DNA from: DASQUK01 sp963756425
GTDB taxonomy: Bacteria > Actinomycetota > Acidimicrobiia > Acidimicrobiales > VFJN01
DNA: 64,000 nt
Direction: 5' to 3'
Assembly (NCBI GenBank): GCA_963756425.1
Contig: CAVWNW010000019.1
Location: 248,001-312,000 of the forward strand
In this document: piece by piece, positions 46,854-55,582 of the stretch
Position numbering within the stretch: the stretch's first letter is position 1
Layout: every line of letters begins with the position of its first letter
The notes under the pieces: generated by a model
Databases searched by the model: none
What the model was told of the DNA's origin: nothing
Seen by the model: the letters and a program-made list of their open reading frames with translations, nothing else
Made by a program: the position numbers and the translations under genes

Positions 46854-46878
46854 CCGACGGCAAGCCTGGGCGGGGCGG

Positions 46879-46927
46879 CTTCCTGCCGCGGAAATGGTGG
46901 CTGGGACCACCGATCCGCGGCAGGAAG
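46879..46927. repeat. Dispersed hairpin repeat, family 1, copy 2
   Basis: Perfect 13-base-pair outer stem (46879-46891 with 46915-46927) and inner stem GGTGG/CCACC. Matches the reverse complement of the hairpin at 31452-31495 in both outer arms and inner stem. It lies between two converging genes, where it may end transcription both ways. Confidence 0.87.
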
Positions 46928-46931
46928 ACGT

Positions 46932-48482
46932 TCAGGCCTCGAATCGGGCCTGGAGCTCGAACTTGAGGATTTTTCCCGAGGGGTTCCTGGGCAGGGCGTC
47001 CACCAGCTCGAGCTGCTCCGGCAGCTTGCGGGTGATGAGCCCGGCGTCGAGCAGGTGTGCGGTCATCTCGTCGAACCCGAGAGGCTCGCGCCCGGCGGCG
47101 GGCACGACCACGGCGCACGCCCGCTCCCCGCGCTCGGCGTCCCGTAGGCCGATCACTGCGACGTCGTCGACCTTGGGGTGGGTGAACAGCAGGTCCTCGA
47201 CCTCCTTGGCGGGAATGTTCTCGCCCTTGCGGATGATCACGTCCTTCAGCCGCCCGGTGATGGTGAGGTTGCCCCGCTCGTCGAGGCGGCCCAGGTCGCC
47301 CGTGCGGAACCAGCCGTCCGCGTCGAAGGCGTCGGCGTCCAGCGCCGCATCGAGATAGCCGAGCGTGACCTGGGGGCCCTGCGCCCGCACCTCTCCCTCC
47401 TCGCCGGGCCCGGCCTCCGACCCGTCGGCGCGGACGATGCGGAGGCGGGTGCCCTCCACCGCCCGACCCTCGGTGGCCGCCAGGACCCGATCGTCGTCGT
47501 CGGCGTCGTTCATCGTGAGGACGGGCGCCTCCGTCAGCCCGTAGCCCGAGACCACCCCGACCCCGAACGCCGCCTTGAGGTCGTAGTGCAGGCTCGGCGG
47601 CTTGGGGGCGCCCCCGCCGGGGAACGTGCGGACGTGCGGGAACAGCCTCTCCCCCTCGGGCAGCGCCCGCTGGGCCTGGAGGTACACCTGGTGGAAGAAC
47701 GTGCCGGCCCCACCCTGGGTGACGCGCTCGCGGCCCAGGAGGGCGGGCGTGGTCTCGGGATCGAAGGCCTCGTCGAGCAGGAGCGCGAACCCATGGGCCA
47801 TGGCGGCGTACATGTACACGCCGCCGGCCACGTGGGTGAACGGGAACACCAGGGCGAAGCGGTCGTCGTCGGCCAGGTGCAGCCGCTGCGCCATCCCCAG
47901 AGCCGCCGCCCGCAGGGAACGGTCGCCGTGCCTGGCGCCCTTGGGCTCCGCTGTGGTCCCGGACGTGTAGTAGATGAACCGCACCGGCACGCTTTCGCCG
48001 TCGACGTCATCGTCGGGCGCCGCGGCCAGGCCGGCGGGTTCCGCCTCGGGCAGCGAGCGATCGGCGCGGTCGGCCACCAGAACCCGGGCCTTCGTCCCCT
48101 CGGCCACGGTGGCGGCCATCGCCGCATAGTCGAAGCCCCGCCAGGCCGAGGGCACGACCAGCAGCGTCGGCTCCGCCTGGCGGACGATGAAGCCCACCTC
48201 CCGCTCGCGGTAGATGGGGATGATCGGGTTCTGGACGGCGCCGAGCCGCCGCAGCGCGCCGAACAGCACCATGGCGTCGATCCACGAGGGCTGGATCCAG
48301 GACACGACGTCGCCCTCGCCCACTCCGTGCTCGGTCGCCAAGCCGGCGGCGACCCGCTCGGCTCGGTCCCGGTACGCGCCGAAGCTGATGCGGCGCCCGG
48401 TCTCGTCCACCGCCAGCTCGCGCTCGGGTGTCTCCTCGGCCCGACGCGCGATCAGGTCCCAGATGTTCCGCGCCTCGAGCAC
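46932..48482 (-). CDS. AMP-dependent acyl-CoA synthetase/ligase
   Basis: 516 residues. P-loop-like YYTSGTTAEPKGARHGDRSL, VFPFTHVAGGVYMY, SGYGLTEAP, TGDLGRLDERGNLTITGRLKD and the C-terminal Lys in PRNPSGKILKFEL give a complete ANL-superfamily ligase. It is distinct from the ligase at 39398 and more like cyclohexanecarboxylate/short-chain type CoA ligases; the substrate is unknown. GTG 48482 has an AGGGGAG site. dapB lies 16 bases upstream on the same strand, so they are cotranscribed, which is an odd pairing. Confidence 0.88.
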   Translation of the reverse strand: MLEARNIWDLIARRAEETPERELAVDETGRRISFGAYRDRAERVAAGLATEHGVGEGDVVSWIQPSWIDAMVLFGALRRLGAVQNPIIPIYREREVGFIVRQAEPTLLVVPSAWRGFDYAAMAATVAEGTKARVLVADRADRSLPEAEPAGLAAAPDDDVDGESVPVRFIYYTSGTTAEPKGARHGDRSLRAAALGMAQRLHLADDDRFALVFPFTHVAGGVYMYAAMAHGFALLLDEAFDPETTPALLGRERVTQGGAGTFFHQVYLQAQRALPEGERLFPHVRTFPGGGAPKPPSLHYDLKAAFGVGVVSGYGLTEAPVLTMNDADDDDRVLAATEGRAVEGTRLRIVRADGSEAGPGEEGEVRAQGPQVTLGYLDAALDADAFDADGWFRTGDLGRLDERGNLTITGRLKDVIIRKGENIPAKEVEDLLFTHPKVDDVAVIGLRDAERGERACAVVVPAAGREPLGFDEMTAHLLDAGLITRKLPEQLELVDALPRNPSGKILKFELQARFEA

Positions 48483-48498
48483 GGCTCCCCTCCCCTCG

Positions 48499-49287
48499 CT
48501 ACAGCCCGAGCAGCGCGTCGAGCCCGATGGTCAATCCTGGCCGGTCCGCCACCTGCTTGACCGCCAGGAGCACGCCGGGCATGAAGCTGGAGCGGTCGAA
48601 GCTGTCGTGTCGCACGGTCAGCGATTGCCCGGTCGTGCCCAGGAGCACCTCCTGGTGGGCGACCAGGCCCCGCAGGCGCACCGAATGGACCGGGATGCCG
48701 CCCGGTCCGCTGGCACCGCGGGCCCCCACCAGAACCTCCTTGCTGGTGGGATCGTCGCCCCACTCGGCCGACGCCGCGGCCATGCGCTGCGCCGTCAGCA
48801 CGGCGGTGCCGGACGGCGCGTCTGCCTTCTGGTCGTGGTGCAGCTCGATGATCTCGGCCGATTCGAACCAGGGTGCGGCCAGCTCGGCGAAGCGCATCAT
48901 GAGCACGGCCCCGATGGCGAAGTTGGGGGCGATCACGCAGTTGCTACGGGTGAACGAGCTCCGAACGCGGTCGTAGTCCTGGTCGGTGAACCCGGTGGTA
49001 CCGACAACCGCATGCACGCCCTGTTCGGCCGCCCAGGCGAGGTTGGCGCGACACGCGTCGAGCGTGGTGAAGTCGACAACCACCTCGACGCCCACGTCCA
49101 GCAGTGCGGAGGGGTCGGGGTCGATGTGCACGTCGGAGTCGACGCCGGTGGCGTGCCGCAGGTCGAGGCCCGCGTGGTAGGGATCGATGGCCCCGACGAG
49201 GTCGAGGTCGGGATCGGCGGCGACGGCGCGGCAGACAGTGCTGCCCATGCGGCCACCGGCGCCGAAGACGCCCACACGCTCGCCCAC
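48499..49287 (-). CDS. dapB: 4-hydroxy-tetrahydrodipicolinate reductase
   Basis: NAD(P)H-dependent reduction of the DapA product. 262 residues. Rossmann motif GVFGAGGRMGSTV, GTTGFTDQD, the catalytic region IIELHHDQKADAPSGTA with the active-site His pair and Lys, and RLRGLVAHQEVLLGT. GTG 49287 is chosen to start just before VFGAGGRMG. In many actinobacteria thyX and dapA follow dapB; here they are replaced by a ligase and a long accessory block, with dapA about 16 kb away. Confidence 0.94.
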   Translation of the reverse strand: MGERVGVFGAGGRMGSTVCRAVAADPDLDLVGAIDPYHAGLDLRHATGVDSDVHIDPDPSALLDVGVEVVVDFTTLDACRANLAWAAEQGVHAVVGTTGFTDQDYDRVRSSFTRSNCVIAPNFAIGAVLMMRFAELAAPWFESAEIIELHHDQKADAPSGTAVLTAQRMAAASAEWGDDPTSKEVLVGARGASGPGGIPVHSVRLRGLVAHQEVLLGTTGQSLTVRHDSFDRSSFMPGVLLAVKQVADRPGLTIGLDALLGL

Positions 49288-49480
49288 GTGCCCGCACCCT
49301 AGTGGACCCTCGCGGAAGCCATCTTGGCGTCTCGCCGGCCAGATTCGGCGCAACGCGTACCGGCGTTCCGTCGGTCGGGAAATCGACACCGGGGAGCGCA
49401 GCAACCCGTCGCTATCGTGGATTGCGATGTAGCGACCACGGCCCTCAACGCGTCCCGTCCCCGTCACGCCCTGGAGTGCC

Positions 49481-51148
49481 GTGTCCTCTCACCTCGCCAC
49501 ACTCGTCATCCGCGGCCTGTCCATCGCCGCCGGGCCCCGCCCGCTGCTCGCCGACGTCGACCTGACCCTGGCGCCCGGTGAGCGCCTCGGGCTGCTGGGC
49601 CCCAACGGGTCGGGCAAGTCCACGTTCCTGCGGACGCTCGCCGGCCTCGCGACGCCGGAGGGCGGCCACGTGCGCCTCGCCCCACTGTCTGCCACGGTCG
49701 GCTACCTCCCCCAGGAGGCGCGGGCGCAGCCCGGGGAGACGGTGCGCGGGTTGCTGGCGCGGCGCACCGGCGTGGCCGATGCAGGCGCTCGCCTCGACGC
49801 CACCATCGATGCCCTGGCCACGGGCCAGCCCGCGGCTGACGAGTCCTACGCCACGGCCCTGGACTTGTGGCTCGCACTCGGCGGTGGCGACTTCGATGCC
49901 CGCGCCGGCGCCGTGACGGCCGATCTCGGCCTTCCCACCGGGCTGTTGGACCATGGCACCGGGCACCTGTCCGGCGGGCAGGCCGCCCGGGTCCAGCTGG
50001 CGGCACTGCTGCTGGCACGCTTCGACGTGTTCCTGCTCGACGAGCCAACGAACGACCTGGACCTCGACGGCCTGGAGCGGCTCGAGCAGTTCGTCGTCGG
50101 GCTGGCGGCGCCCCTGATCGTGGTCTCGCACGACCGCGCGTTCCTCGAGCGGACGGTGACGGCCGTCGCCGAGATCGACGAGCACGCCCACACGCTCACC
50201 CGCTACGACGGTGGCTGGACGGCGTTCCTCGATGAGCACGCGCGGGCCCGCCACCACGCGGAACGGGACTACCGCGCCTACGTCGACCAGCGCGACACCC
50301 TGCTCGGTCGGGCCCGGACCCAGCGCCGCTGGGCGACGAAGGGGGTCCGCGCCGCCCGGCGCTCCGGCGAGACCGACAAGTTCATCCGCCATCGCGCCGT
50401 GCAGAGTTCGGAGAGCATGGCCGCGCACGCCCGGCGCACTGAGCAGGCCCTGGCCCGGCTGGACGTGGTGGACAAACCATGGGAGGGGTGGGATCTGCGG
50501 CTCACCATCGCCGACGCGGGTCGCCCCGGCTCGCGGGTGGCACAGCTGGATGGGGCGGTGGTGGAGCTGGACGCACCGGAACGCGGGGACAGGTTCGTGC
50601 TGGGGCCCGTGACGCTGGAGGTCGGGTGGGGCGACCGGATGGCCATCGTGGGCCCCAACGGGTCGGGCAAGACCACCCTCCTGCGAGCCCTGCTGGGGCG
50701 CGTGCCGCTGGCGGCCGGTCGCCGCCGCCTCGGGCCCAGCGTGGTGGTCGGCGAGATCGGCCAGGGTCGCGACGACCTCACCGGCGACGCCAACCTCCTG
50801 GACGGGTTCATGGCCGGCGCCGGCGTGGCGGCCGCCGGCGACGCCCGCTCGGTCCTGGCGAAGTTCGGCCTCGGGGCCGGGCACGTGCTACGCGCAGCCG
50901 GGTCGCTGTCACCGGGCGAGCGCACCCGCGCCTCCCTGGCCGTCCTGCAGGCGCGGGGCATCAACCTGCTGGTGCTCGACGAGCCCACCAACCACCTCGA
51001 CCTGGCGGCGATCGAGCAGCTCGAGCAGGCGCTCCAGGGCTACGCCGGCACCCTGATCCTCGTGACCCACGACCGCCGGCTGTTCGAGGCCGTCGGCATC
51101 GACCGGGTGGTCGATGTGGCCGGCGGCGCAGTGACCGAACGTCGCTGA
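49481..51148 (+). CDS. ABC-F family ATP-binding protein
   Basis: Two ABC modules and no membrane segments, 555 residues, as in ABC-F translation factors. First module: Walker A GPNGSGKSTFL, signature LSGGQAARVQ, Walker B LLDEPTNDLD. The linker between modules is charged and helical (RARHHAERDYRAYVDQRD, then VRAARRSGETDKFIR). Second module: GPNGSGKTTLL, LSPGERTRAS, LLVLDEPTNHLD. Members clear the ribosomal E site, act on stalled ribosomes or give antibiotic resistance; subgroup not assigned. GTG 49481 has a GGAG site. It meets the M16 protease gene tail to tail with one base between. Confidence 0.92.
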   Translation: MSSHLATLVIRGLSIAAGPRPLLADVDLTLAPGERLGLLGPNGSGKSTFLRTLAGLATPEGGHVRLAPLSATVGYLPQEARAQPGETVRGLLARRTGVADAGARLDATIDALATGQPAADESYATALDLWLALGGGDFDARAGAVTADLGLPTGLLDHGTGHLSGGQAARVQLAALLLARFDVFLLDEPTNDLDLDGLERLEQFVVGLAAPLIVVSHDRAFLERTVTAVAEIDEHAHTLTRYDGGWTAFLDEHARARHHAERDYRAYVDQRDTLLGRARTQRRWATKGVRAARRSGETDKFIRHRAVQSSESMAAHARRTEQALARLDVVDKPWEGWDLRLTIADAGRPGSRVAQLDGAVVELDAPERGDRFVLGPVTLEVGWGDRMAIVGPNGSGKTTLLRALLGRVPLAAGRRRLGPSVVVGEIGQGRDDLTGDANLLDGFMAGAGVAAAGDARSVLAKFGLGAGHVLRAAGSLSPGERTRASLAVLQARGINLLVLDEPTNHLDLAAIEQLEQALQGYAGTLILVTHDRRLFEAVGIDRVVDVAGGAVTERR

Positions 51149-51149
51149 G

Positions 51150-52409
51150 CTAGGCGAGGATGGCGTCGTCGATCCGGCCGATGACGGCCAGCGCCCTGTC
51201 GCCGCCATATACGCGGGCCGCGACGGCGCCGACGTCGTCGCCGGTGATGGCCCTGATCCGGGCGAGCTGGTCGTCGACGGTCACGATCTCGTTGCGGGCC
51301 ATCAGGCTCCGGCCCAGGCGGGCCATGCGCGACGCCGAGTCCTCGAGGCCCAAGACCAGGGAACCCTCGATGAACCCCTTGGCGACGCCGAGCTCGTTCT
51401 CGGTGACCCCCGAAGCGACCAGCTTGGCCACCTCGTCGTCGACGACCTCCAGCAGCTCCGCCGCCCGAGCGGGTGCGGTGCCCGCGTAGATGCCCGCGGA
51501 TCCCGAGTCGTCGTATGTCGACGCCCACGAGTACACGGAGTACGCCAGGCCGCGCTCCTCCCTGACCTCCTGGAACAGCCGGCTGGACATGCCGCCGCCC
51601 AGCACCTGGTTGGCGACCATCAGCGCGTAACGCTCGTCGTCGTGATGGTCGACGCCCCGCCAGCCAACGGCGACGTGCACCTGCTCGGTGGGATCGCCCA
51701 GGTGCACCCGCGGGTTGGGGTCGCGCTTCGGGCCCTCGCGCACGGGGCGTTCCCCGCCCTCACAGCGCCCCAGCGTGCGGCCGAGGCCGTCGACGATCTG
51801 CTGGTGCGACAGGTTGCCGGCGGCGACGACCACCAGGTTGCCGGGCCGGTACCAGTGGCGGAAGAACTCCGCGATCTGGTCCCGCGTCACCGCCTCCACC
51901 GACGTCCGGGTGCCGAGCACCTCGCGACCCAGCGGATGGCCGGGGAACAGCGCCTCGGCCAGCAGGGTGTGCACGTGATCCTCGGGCATATCGAGGTTCA
52001 TCAGGATCTCTTCGAGGATCACCTGCCGCTCGGCCTCGACCTCGTGGGACCGGAACGCAGGGTCGGTCAGCACGTCGCCGAGGATGTCCAGCCCCAGATC
52101 GACACGGTGGGCGGGCAGGCGGGTGTAGTACGCCGTGTGCTCGCGACTGGTGAAGGCGTTCATCTCGCCCCCGACCGCGTCGATCACCTCGGCGATCTGC
52201 CGCGCGGCGCGCGTCGACGTGCCCTTGAACAGCAGGTGCTCGAGGAAATGGGACGCGCCCGCCAGGTCGTCGGGCTCGTCTCGCCCCCCGACGGCCACCC
52301 AGACCCCGAGCGACACCGAACGCGCCTCGGGCATGCGCTCGGTGACCACCCGGACGCCGTTGTCCAGCCGGCTTTCGCTGATTTCCTCGGTTGATGCGGC
52401 GGATGTCAC
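51150..52409 (-). CDS. M16 family zinc metallopeptidase
   Basis: 419 residues. Inverse zinc motif HFLEHLLFKG (HxxEH) near residue 53, with the distal Glu in the VEAERQVILEEI segment. VERMPEARSVSLGVWV and VGGEMNAFTSREHTAYY are typical of the processing-peptidase-like branch. The C-terminal half is the inactive homologous domain (RLFQEVREERGLAYSVYS). It follows pnp by 30 bases, the arrangement found throughout actinobacteria and many firmicutes (rpsO-pnp-M16), though its role there is not settled. Confidence 0.94.
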   Translation of the reverse strand: MTSAASTEEISESRLDNGVRVVTERMPEARSVSLGVWVAVGGRDEPDDLAGASHFLEHLLFKGTSTRAARQIAEVIDAVGGEMNAFTSREHTAYYTRLPAHRVDLGLDILGDVLTDPAFRSHEVEAERQVILEEILMNLDMPEDHVHTLLAEALFPGHPLGREVLGTRTSVEAVTRDQIAEFFRHWYRPGNLVVVAAGNLSHQQIVDGLGRTLGRCEGGERPVREGPKRDPNPRVHLGDPTEQVHVAVGWRGVDHHDDERYALMVANQVLGGGMSSRLFQEVREERGLAYSVYSWASTYDDSGSAGIYAGTAPARAAELLEVVDDEVAKLVASGVTENELGVAKGFIEGSLVLGLEDSASRMARLGRSLMARNEIVTVDDQLARIRAITGDDVGAVAARVYGGDRALAVIGRIDDAILA

Positions 52410-52439
52410 GGGGGACGGAACCTCGGGGATCTCGGCAAG

Positions 52440-54827
52440 CTACCGGCGTCTACGGCGACCACCTCGGTCCCCGCGCGCGCCGCGGTCGCCACCAGCGGAG
52501 ACCGATGCCCGCGCCGGCCCGAGGTCACCGAGCTCGGCCTGCAGCTCGGCGTCGAACGAGTCCTCGAAGCTCACCGACTCGCTGTCGCTCGGCACCGCGG
52601 CCGGGCCCTCGCCCGAGCGTGCCGAACCGCCACCGTCGGAGCCACCGCTCCGGGTGTCCGGCGCCGAGGCCAGGCTCAGCGAGACCTTGCCGCTGGGGTC
52701 GACGTCGTCGACCCGCACCTCGACCTCGTCACCGAGGTCGAGCACGTCCTCGACCTTGTCGATCCGCTTGCCGCCGCCGATCTTCGAGATGTGCAGCAGC
52801 CCGTCGCGTCCCGGGAGGATGTTGACGAACGCCCCGAACTTGGTGATGTTGACGACCCGGCCCTGGTAGACCTGGCCGACCTCGGCCGAGGGTGGGTTGA
52901 GGATGAGGTTGATCTGGCGGCGAGCCTCTTCGACCGCACCCTTGTCGGTCGAGCCGATCGAAACCCGGCCGACCATGCCGTCGTCGTCGACGCTCACGTC
53001 GGCGCCGGTCTCGGTGGTGATCGCGTTGATGACCTTGCCCTTGGGCCCGATCACCTCGCCGATCTTGTCCATCGGGATCTCGAAGCTGACGATCTTCGGT
53101 GCCGTTTCCCCGACCTCGTCACGCGGCTCGGCGATCGCCGTGTGCATGACTTCGAGGATCTGGGTGCGGGCCTCGTAGGCCTGCTCCAGCGCTCGGGCCA
53201 GGACGTCGGCCGGCAGCCCGTCGATCTTGGTGTCGAGCTGCAGGGCCGTGACGAAGTCGCTGGTGCCGGCCACCTTGAAGTCCATGTCGCCGAACGCGTC
53301 CTCGGCCCCGAGGATGTCGGTCAGCGTCGTGTACTTGCCCTCGGCGTACACCAGGCCCATGGCGATGCCGGCCACCGGCGCCTTGATCGGCACGCCGGCG
53401 TCCATCAGCGACATGGTCGACGCGCACACCGATGCCATTGAGGTGGAGCCGTTGGACGACAGCACCTCGGACACCAGCCGCAGCACGTAGGGGAACTCCT
53501 CGACGCTCGGCACCACCGGCAGCAGTGCACGCTCCGCCAGCAGCCCGTGGCCGATCTCCCGGCGCTTGGGGCTGCCCACCCGGCCGGTCTCGCCGTTGGC
53601 CGAGGGCGGCATGTTGTAGTGGTGCATGTAGCGCTTGCGGTCGCGGTTGCCCAGGTTGTCGAGGATCTGGTCGGTCTTGGGCATGCCCAGCGTCGTGACG
53701 GTGAGGACCTGGGTCTCGCCCCGCTGGAACAGGCCCGAGCCGTGGGCCGTTGGCAGCACCCCGACCTCGGCGGACAGGGGCCGGATGTCGCGAGGCCCCC
53801 GGCCGTCGATGCGCAGGCCCTCGTCGGCGATCCGCCGGCGGATCACCTTCTTCTGCACCGCGCGGGCGGCGGCCTTGATCTCGCCGTAGCGCTCGGGGAA
53901 GTCCCCGGCCAGCTCCTCCCGGATGCCGGTCACGGCCTCGTCGTAGGCGGCGTTGCGTTCGGCCTTGCCGACGATCTGTGACGCCTGGGCCAGGCGCTCG
54001 GTGCCGACCACCTCGACCCGGTCCAGCACGTCGTCGCCGTAGTCGACTTGGGGCTCCCATTCGATCGGCGTGATGAGGTCGGCGCCCTTGGCGGCGTCGA
54101 CGAGCTGCCGCTGCAGCTCGATCGACTCGCGGATCCAGACCTTGGCCGCCTCGAGCCCGCCCGCGATCACTTCTTCGGTGACGTAGGGCGTGCCGTCCTG
54201 GTAGAGCTGCCACGCACCCTCGGTGCCGCCGGCCTCGACCATCATGATGGCGATGTCGCCGTCGTCGAGCTGGCGACCCGCGACCACCAGGTCGAACGTG
54301 GCGTTGTCGCTCTGCTCGTAGGTGGGATGCGGCACCCAGCGGCCCTCGGCCGACCATGCGATGCGCACGGCGCCGATGGGGCCCTCGAAGGGGATGCCCG
54401 AAACCATGAGCGCCGCGGAGGCGCCGTTGATGGCCAGCACGTCGTAGGGGTTGTGGCCGTCGACGCCCATGACCGTGACCACGACCTGGGTCTCGTTCCG
54501 ATACCCGGCGGTGAAGCTGGGCCGCAGCGGCCGGTCGATGAGCCGACAGGTGAGGATGGCCAGGTCGGTTGGCCGTCCCTCCCGGCGGAAGAAGCTGCCG
54601 GGAATCCGGCCGGCCGCGTACATCCGCTCCTCGCAGTCGACCGTGAGGGGGAAGAAGTCGATGCCCTCGCGGACGCTGTTGGTGGCATTGGCGGTGACCA
54701 GCACCTCCGTCTTGCCGAGGGTGGCGACGACGCTGCCCTGGCTTTGGAACGCCAGCTTGCCGGTCTCGAATTTCAGGGATGTGTCGGTGCCCGAGATGGG
54801 GCTGGACACGACGATGGGATCAGCCAT
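52440..54827 (-). CDS. pnp: Polyribonucleotide nucleotidyltransferase (PNPase)
   Basis: Phosphorolytic 3'-5' exoribonuclease, also a polymerase adding tails in actinobacteria. 795 residues: two RNase PH domains (first around KTEVLVTANATNSVREGIDF and EGRPTDLAILTCRLIDRPLR; second around VGVLPTAHGSGLFQRGETQ and SSNGSTSMASVCASTMSLMD), KH domain (PKGKVINAITTETGADVSV), S1 domain (GRVVNITKFGAFVNILPGRDG). The tail is Ser/Gly- then Arg-rich. ATG 54827 has a GGAAGGAG site. Two hairpins in the leader resemble the autoregulated pnp leader of E. coli. Confidence 0.97.
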   Translation of the reverse strand: MADPIVVSSPISGTDTSLKFETGKLAFQSQGSVVATLGKTEVLVTANATNSVREGIDFFPLTVDCEERMYAAGRIPGSFFRREGRPTDLAILTCRLIDRPLRPSFTAGYRNETQVVVTVMGVDGHNPYDVLAINGASAALMVSGIPFEGPIGAVRIAWSAEGRWVPHPTYEQSDNATFDLVVAGRQLDDGDIAIMMVEAGGTEGAWQLYQDGTPYVTEEVIAGGLEAAKVWIRESIELQRQLVDAAKGADLITPIEWEPQVDYGDDVLDRVEVVGTERLAQASQIVGKAERNAAYDEAVTGIREELAGDFPERYGEIKAAARAVQKKVIRRRIADEGLRIDGRGPRDIRPLSAEVGVLPTAHGSGLFQRGETQVLTVTTLGMPKTDQILDNLGNRDRKRYMHHYNMPPSANGETGRVGSPKRREIGHGLLAERALLPVVPSVEEFPYVLRLVSEVLSSNGSTSMASVCASTMSLMDAGVPIKAPVAGIAMGLVYAEGKYTTLTDILGAEDAFGDMDFKVAGTSDFVTALQLDTKIDGLPADVLARALEQAYEARTQILEVMHTAIAEPRDEVGETAPKIVSFEIPMDKIGEVIGPKGKVINAITTETGADVSVDDDGMVGRVSIGSTDKGAVEEARRQINLILNPPSAEVGQVYQGRVVNITKFGAFVNILPGRDGLLHISKIGGGKRIDKVEDVLDLGDEVEVRVDDVDPSGKVSLSLASAPDTRSGGSDGGGSARSGEGPAAVPSDSESVSFEDSFDAELQAELGDLGPARASVSAGGDRGARGDRGGRRRRR

Positions 54828-54842
54828 CGGTCGCTCTCCTTC

Positions 54843-54862
54843 CCGGTGGCGTCGGCCACCGG
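54843..54862 (-). promoter_or_regulatory. pnp leader hairpin 1
   Basis: Perfect eight-base-pair stem (54843-54850 with 54855-54862), loop of four, directly upstream of the pnp ribosome site. Confidence 0.6.
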
Positions 54863-54885
54863 ATCGGGGGCGGCGGGCCAGTTCC

Positions 54886-54927
54886 CAGTCGGCAACTCCC
54901 GGGTCGAGATCCGGGGGAGGGCGACTG
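54886..54927 (-). promoter_or_regulatory. pnp leader hairpin 2
   Basis: Long stem: CAGTCG (54886-54891) with CGACTG (54922-54927), and CTCCCGG (54896-54902) with CCGGGGGAG (54911-54919). An RNase-sensitive leader stem controls pnp in E. coli; the same use here is inferred. Confidence 0.5.
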
Positions 54928-54979
54928 GCAGCTGACCTTCACGCCGCCGGGGGGTTTCTGTTGTCTTCCAGTATGCGAC

Positions 54980-55003
54980 GGGAGCGGCCTGAGGGCCGCT
55001 CCC
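54980..55003 (-). terminator. rpsO terminator/attenuator hairpin
   Basis: Perfect ten-base-pair stem (54980-54989 with 54994-55003), loop TGAG, 17 bases after the rpsO stop and before pnp. It probably ends most rpsO transcripts and lets some continue into pnp. Confidence 0.75.
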
Positions 55004-55020
55004 GGTGATGTTTTCCGGCC

Positions 55021-55293
55021 CTACCGGCGGAGGCCGTTGCGGGCGATGATCGCCCTGTAGCGTTCGACGTCGTTGGCCCGCACGTAGTCGAGCAGCCGGC
55101 GACGCCGGCCGACCAGCTGTAGCAGCCCGCGGCGACTGTGATGGTCCTTGCGATGCGTGCCCAGGTGATCGTTGAGGTGGTTGATGCGTGCGGTGAGCAG
55201 CGCGATCTGCACCTCGGGCGACCCGGTGTCGCTGTCGTGGAGCTTGTGCTCGGCGATGATGCCGGGCTTGGCCGCGTCGATCTGATCGGACAC
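55021..55293 (-). CDS. rpsO: 30S ribosomal protein S15 (uS15)
   Basis: 90 residues, the normal length. The 16S rRNA-binding pattern HDSDTGSPEVQIALLTARI, LNDHLGTHRKDHHSRRGLL and the C-terminal helix region LLDYVRANDVERYRAIIARN are complete. GTG 55293 has a GAAGGAAG site upstream. It precedes pnp as in most bacteria, with a terminator-like hairpin in between. Confidence 0.98.
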   Translation of the reverse strand: MSDQIDAAKPGIIAEHKLHDSDTGSPEVQIALLTARINHLNDHLGTHRKDHHSRRGLLQLVGRRRRLLDYVRANDVERYRAIIARNGLRR

Positions 55294-55454
55294 GTGCTTC
55301 CTTCAATGGTTGGGTGACTGCTTACCCTGCCCCGATGCGCGTCTTGCACGTCGCTCAGAGCGTCGGACAAGCCTACCAGCGGGTTCGCCCGAACCGCGAA
55401 AGTCGTACTGCTCAGAGGCCGCACGGATGCGCACGTTGTCTCGGCCCACGGTGG

Positions 55455-55531
55455 CCAGTGTTGCCGTGAGGCCGAGCTGCGTGGCGTGGGCTTGCGCTGC
55501 AAATCCCGTACTGTTCGGTGTCCACTTGCGT
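55455..55531. repeat. Dispersed repeat, family 2, copy B
   Basis: Reverse complement of copy A (35301-35377) with about 11 mismatches and one indel in 77 bases; shares GGGATTTGCAGCG and ACTCGGCCTC-like segments. It is intergenic, between rpsO and the alpha/beta hydrolase gene. Confidence 0.8.
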
Positions 55532-55582
55532 GCCTACCCGCTCGGACCTCGGGTGCCCGCTTGCCTGCCAATCCGCTCGGTC

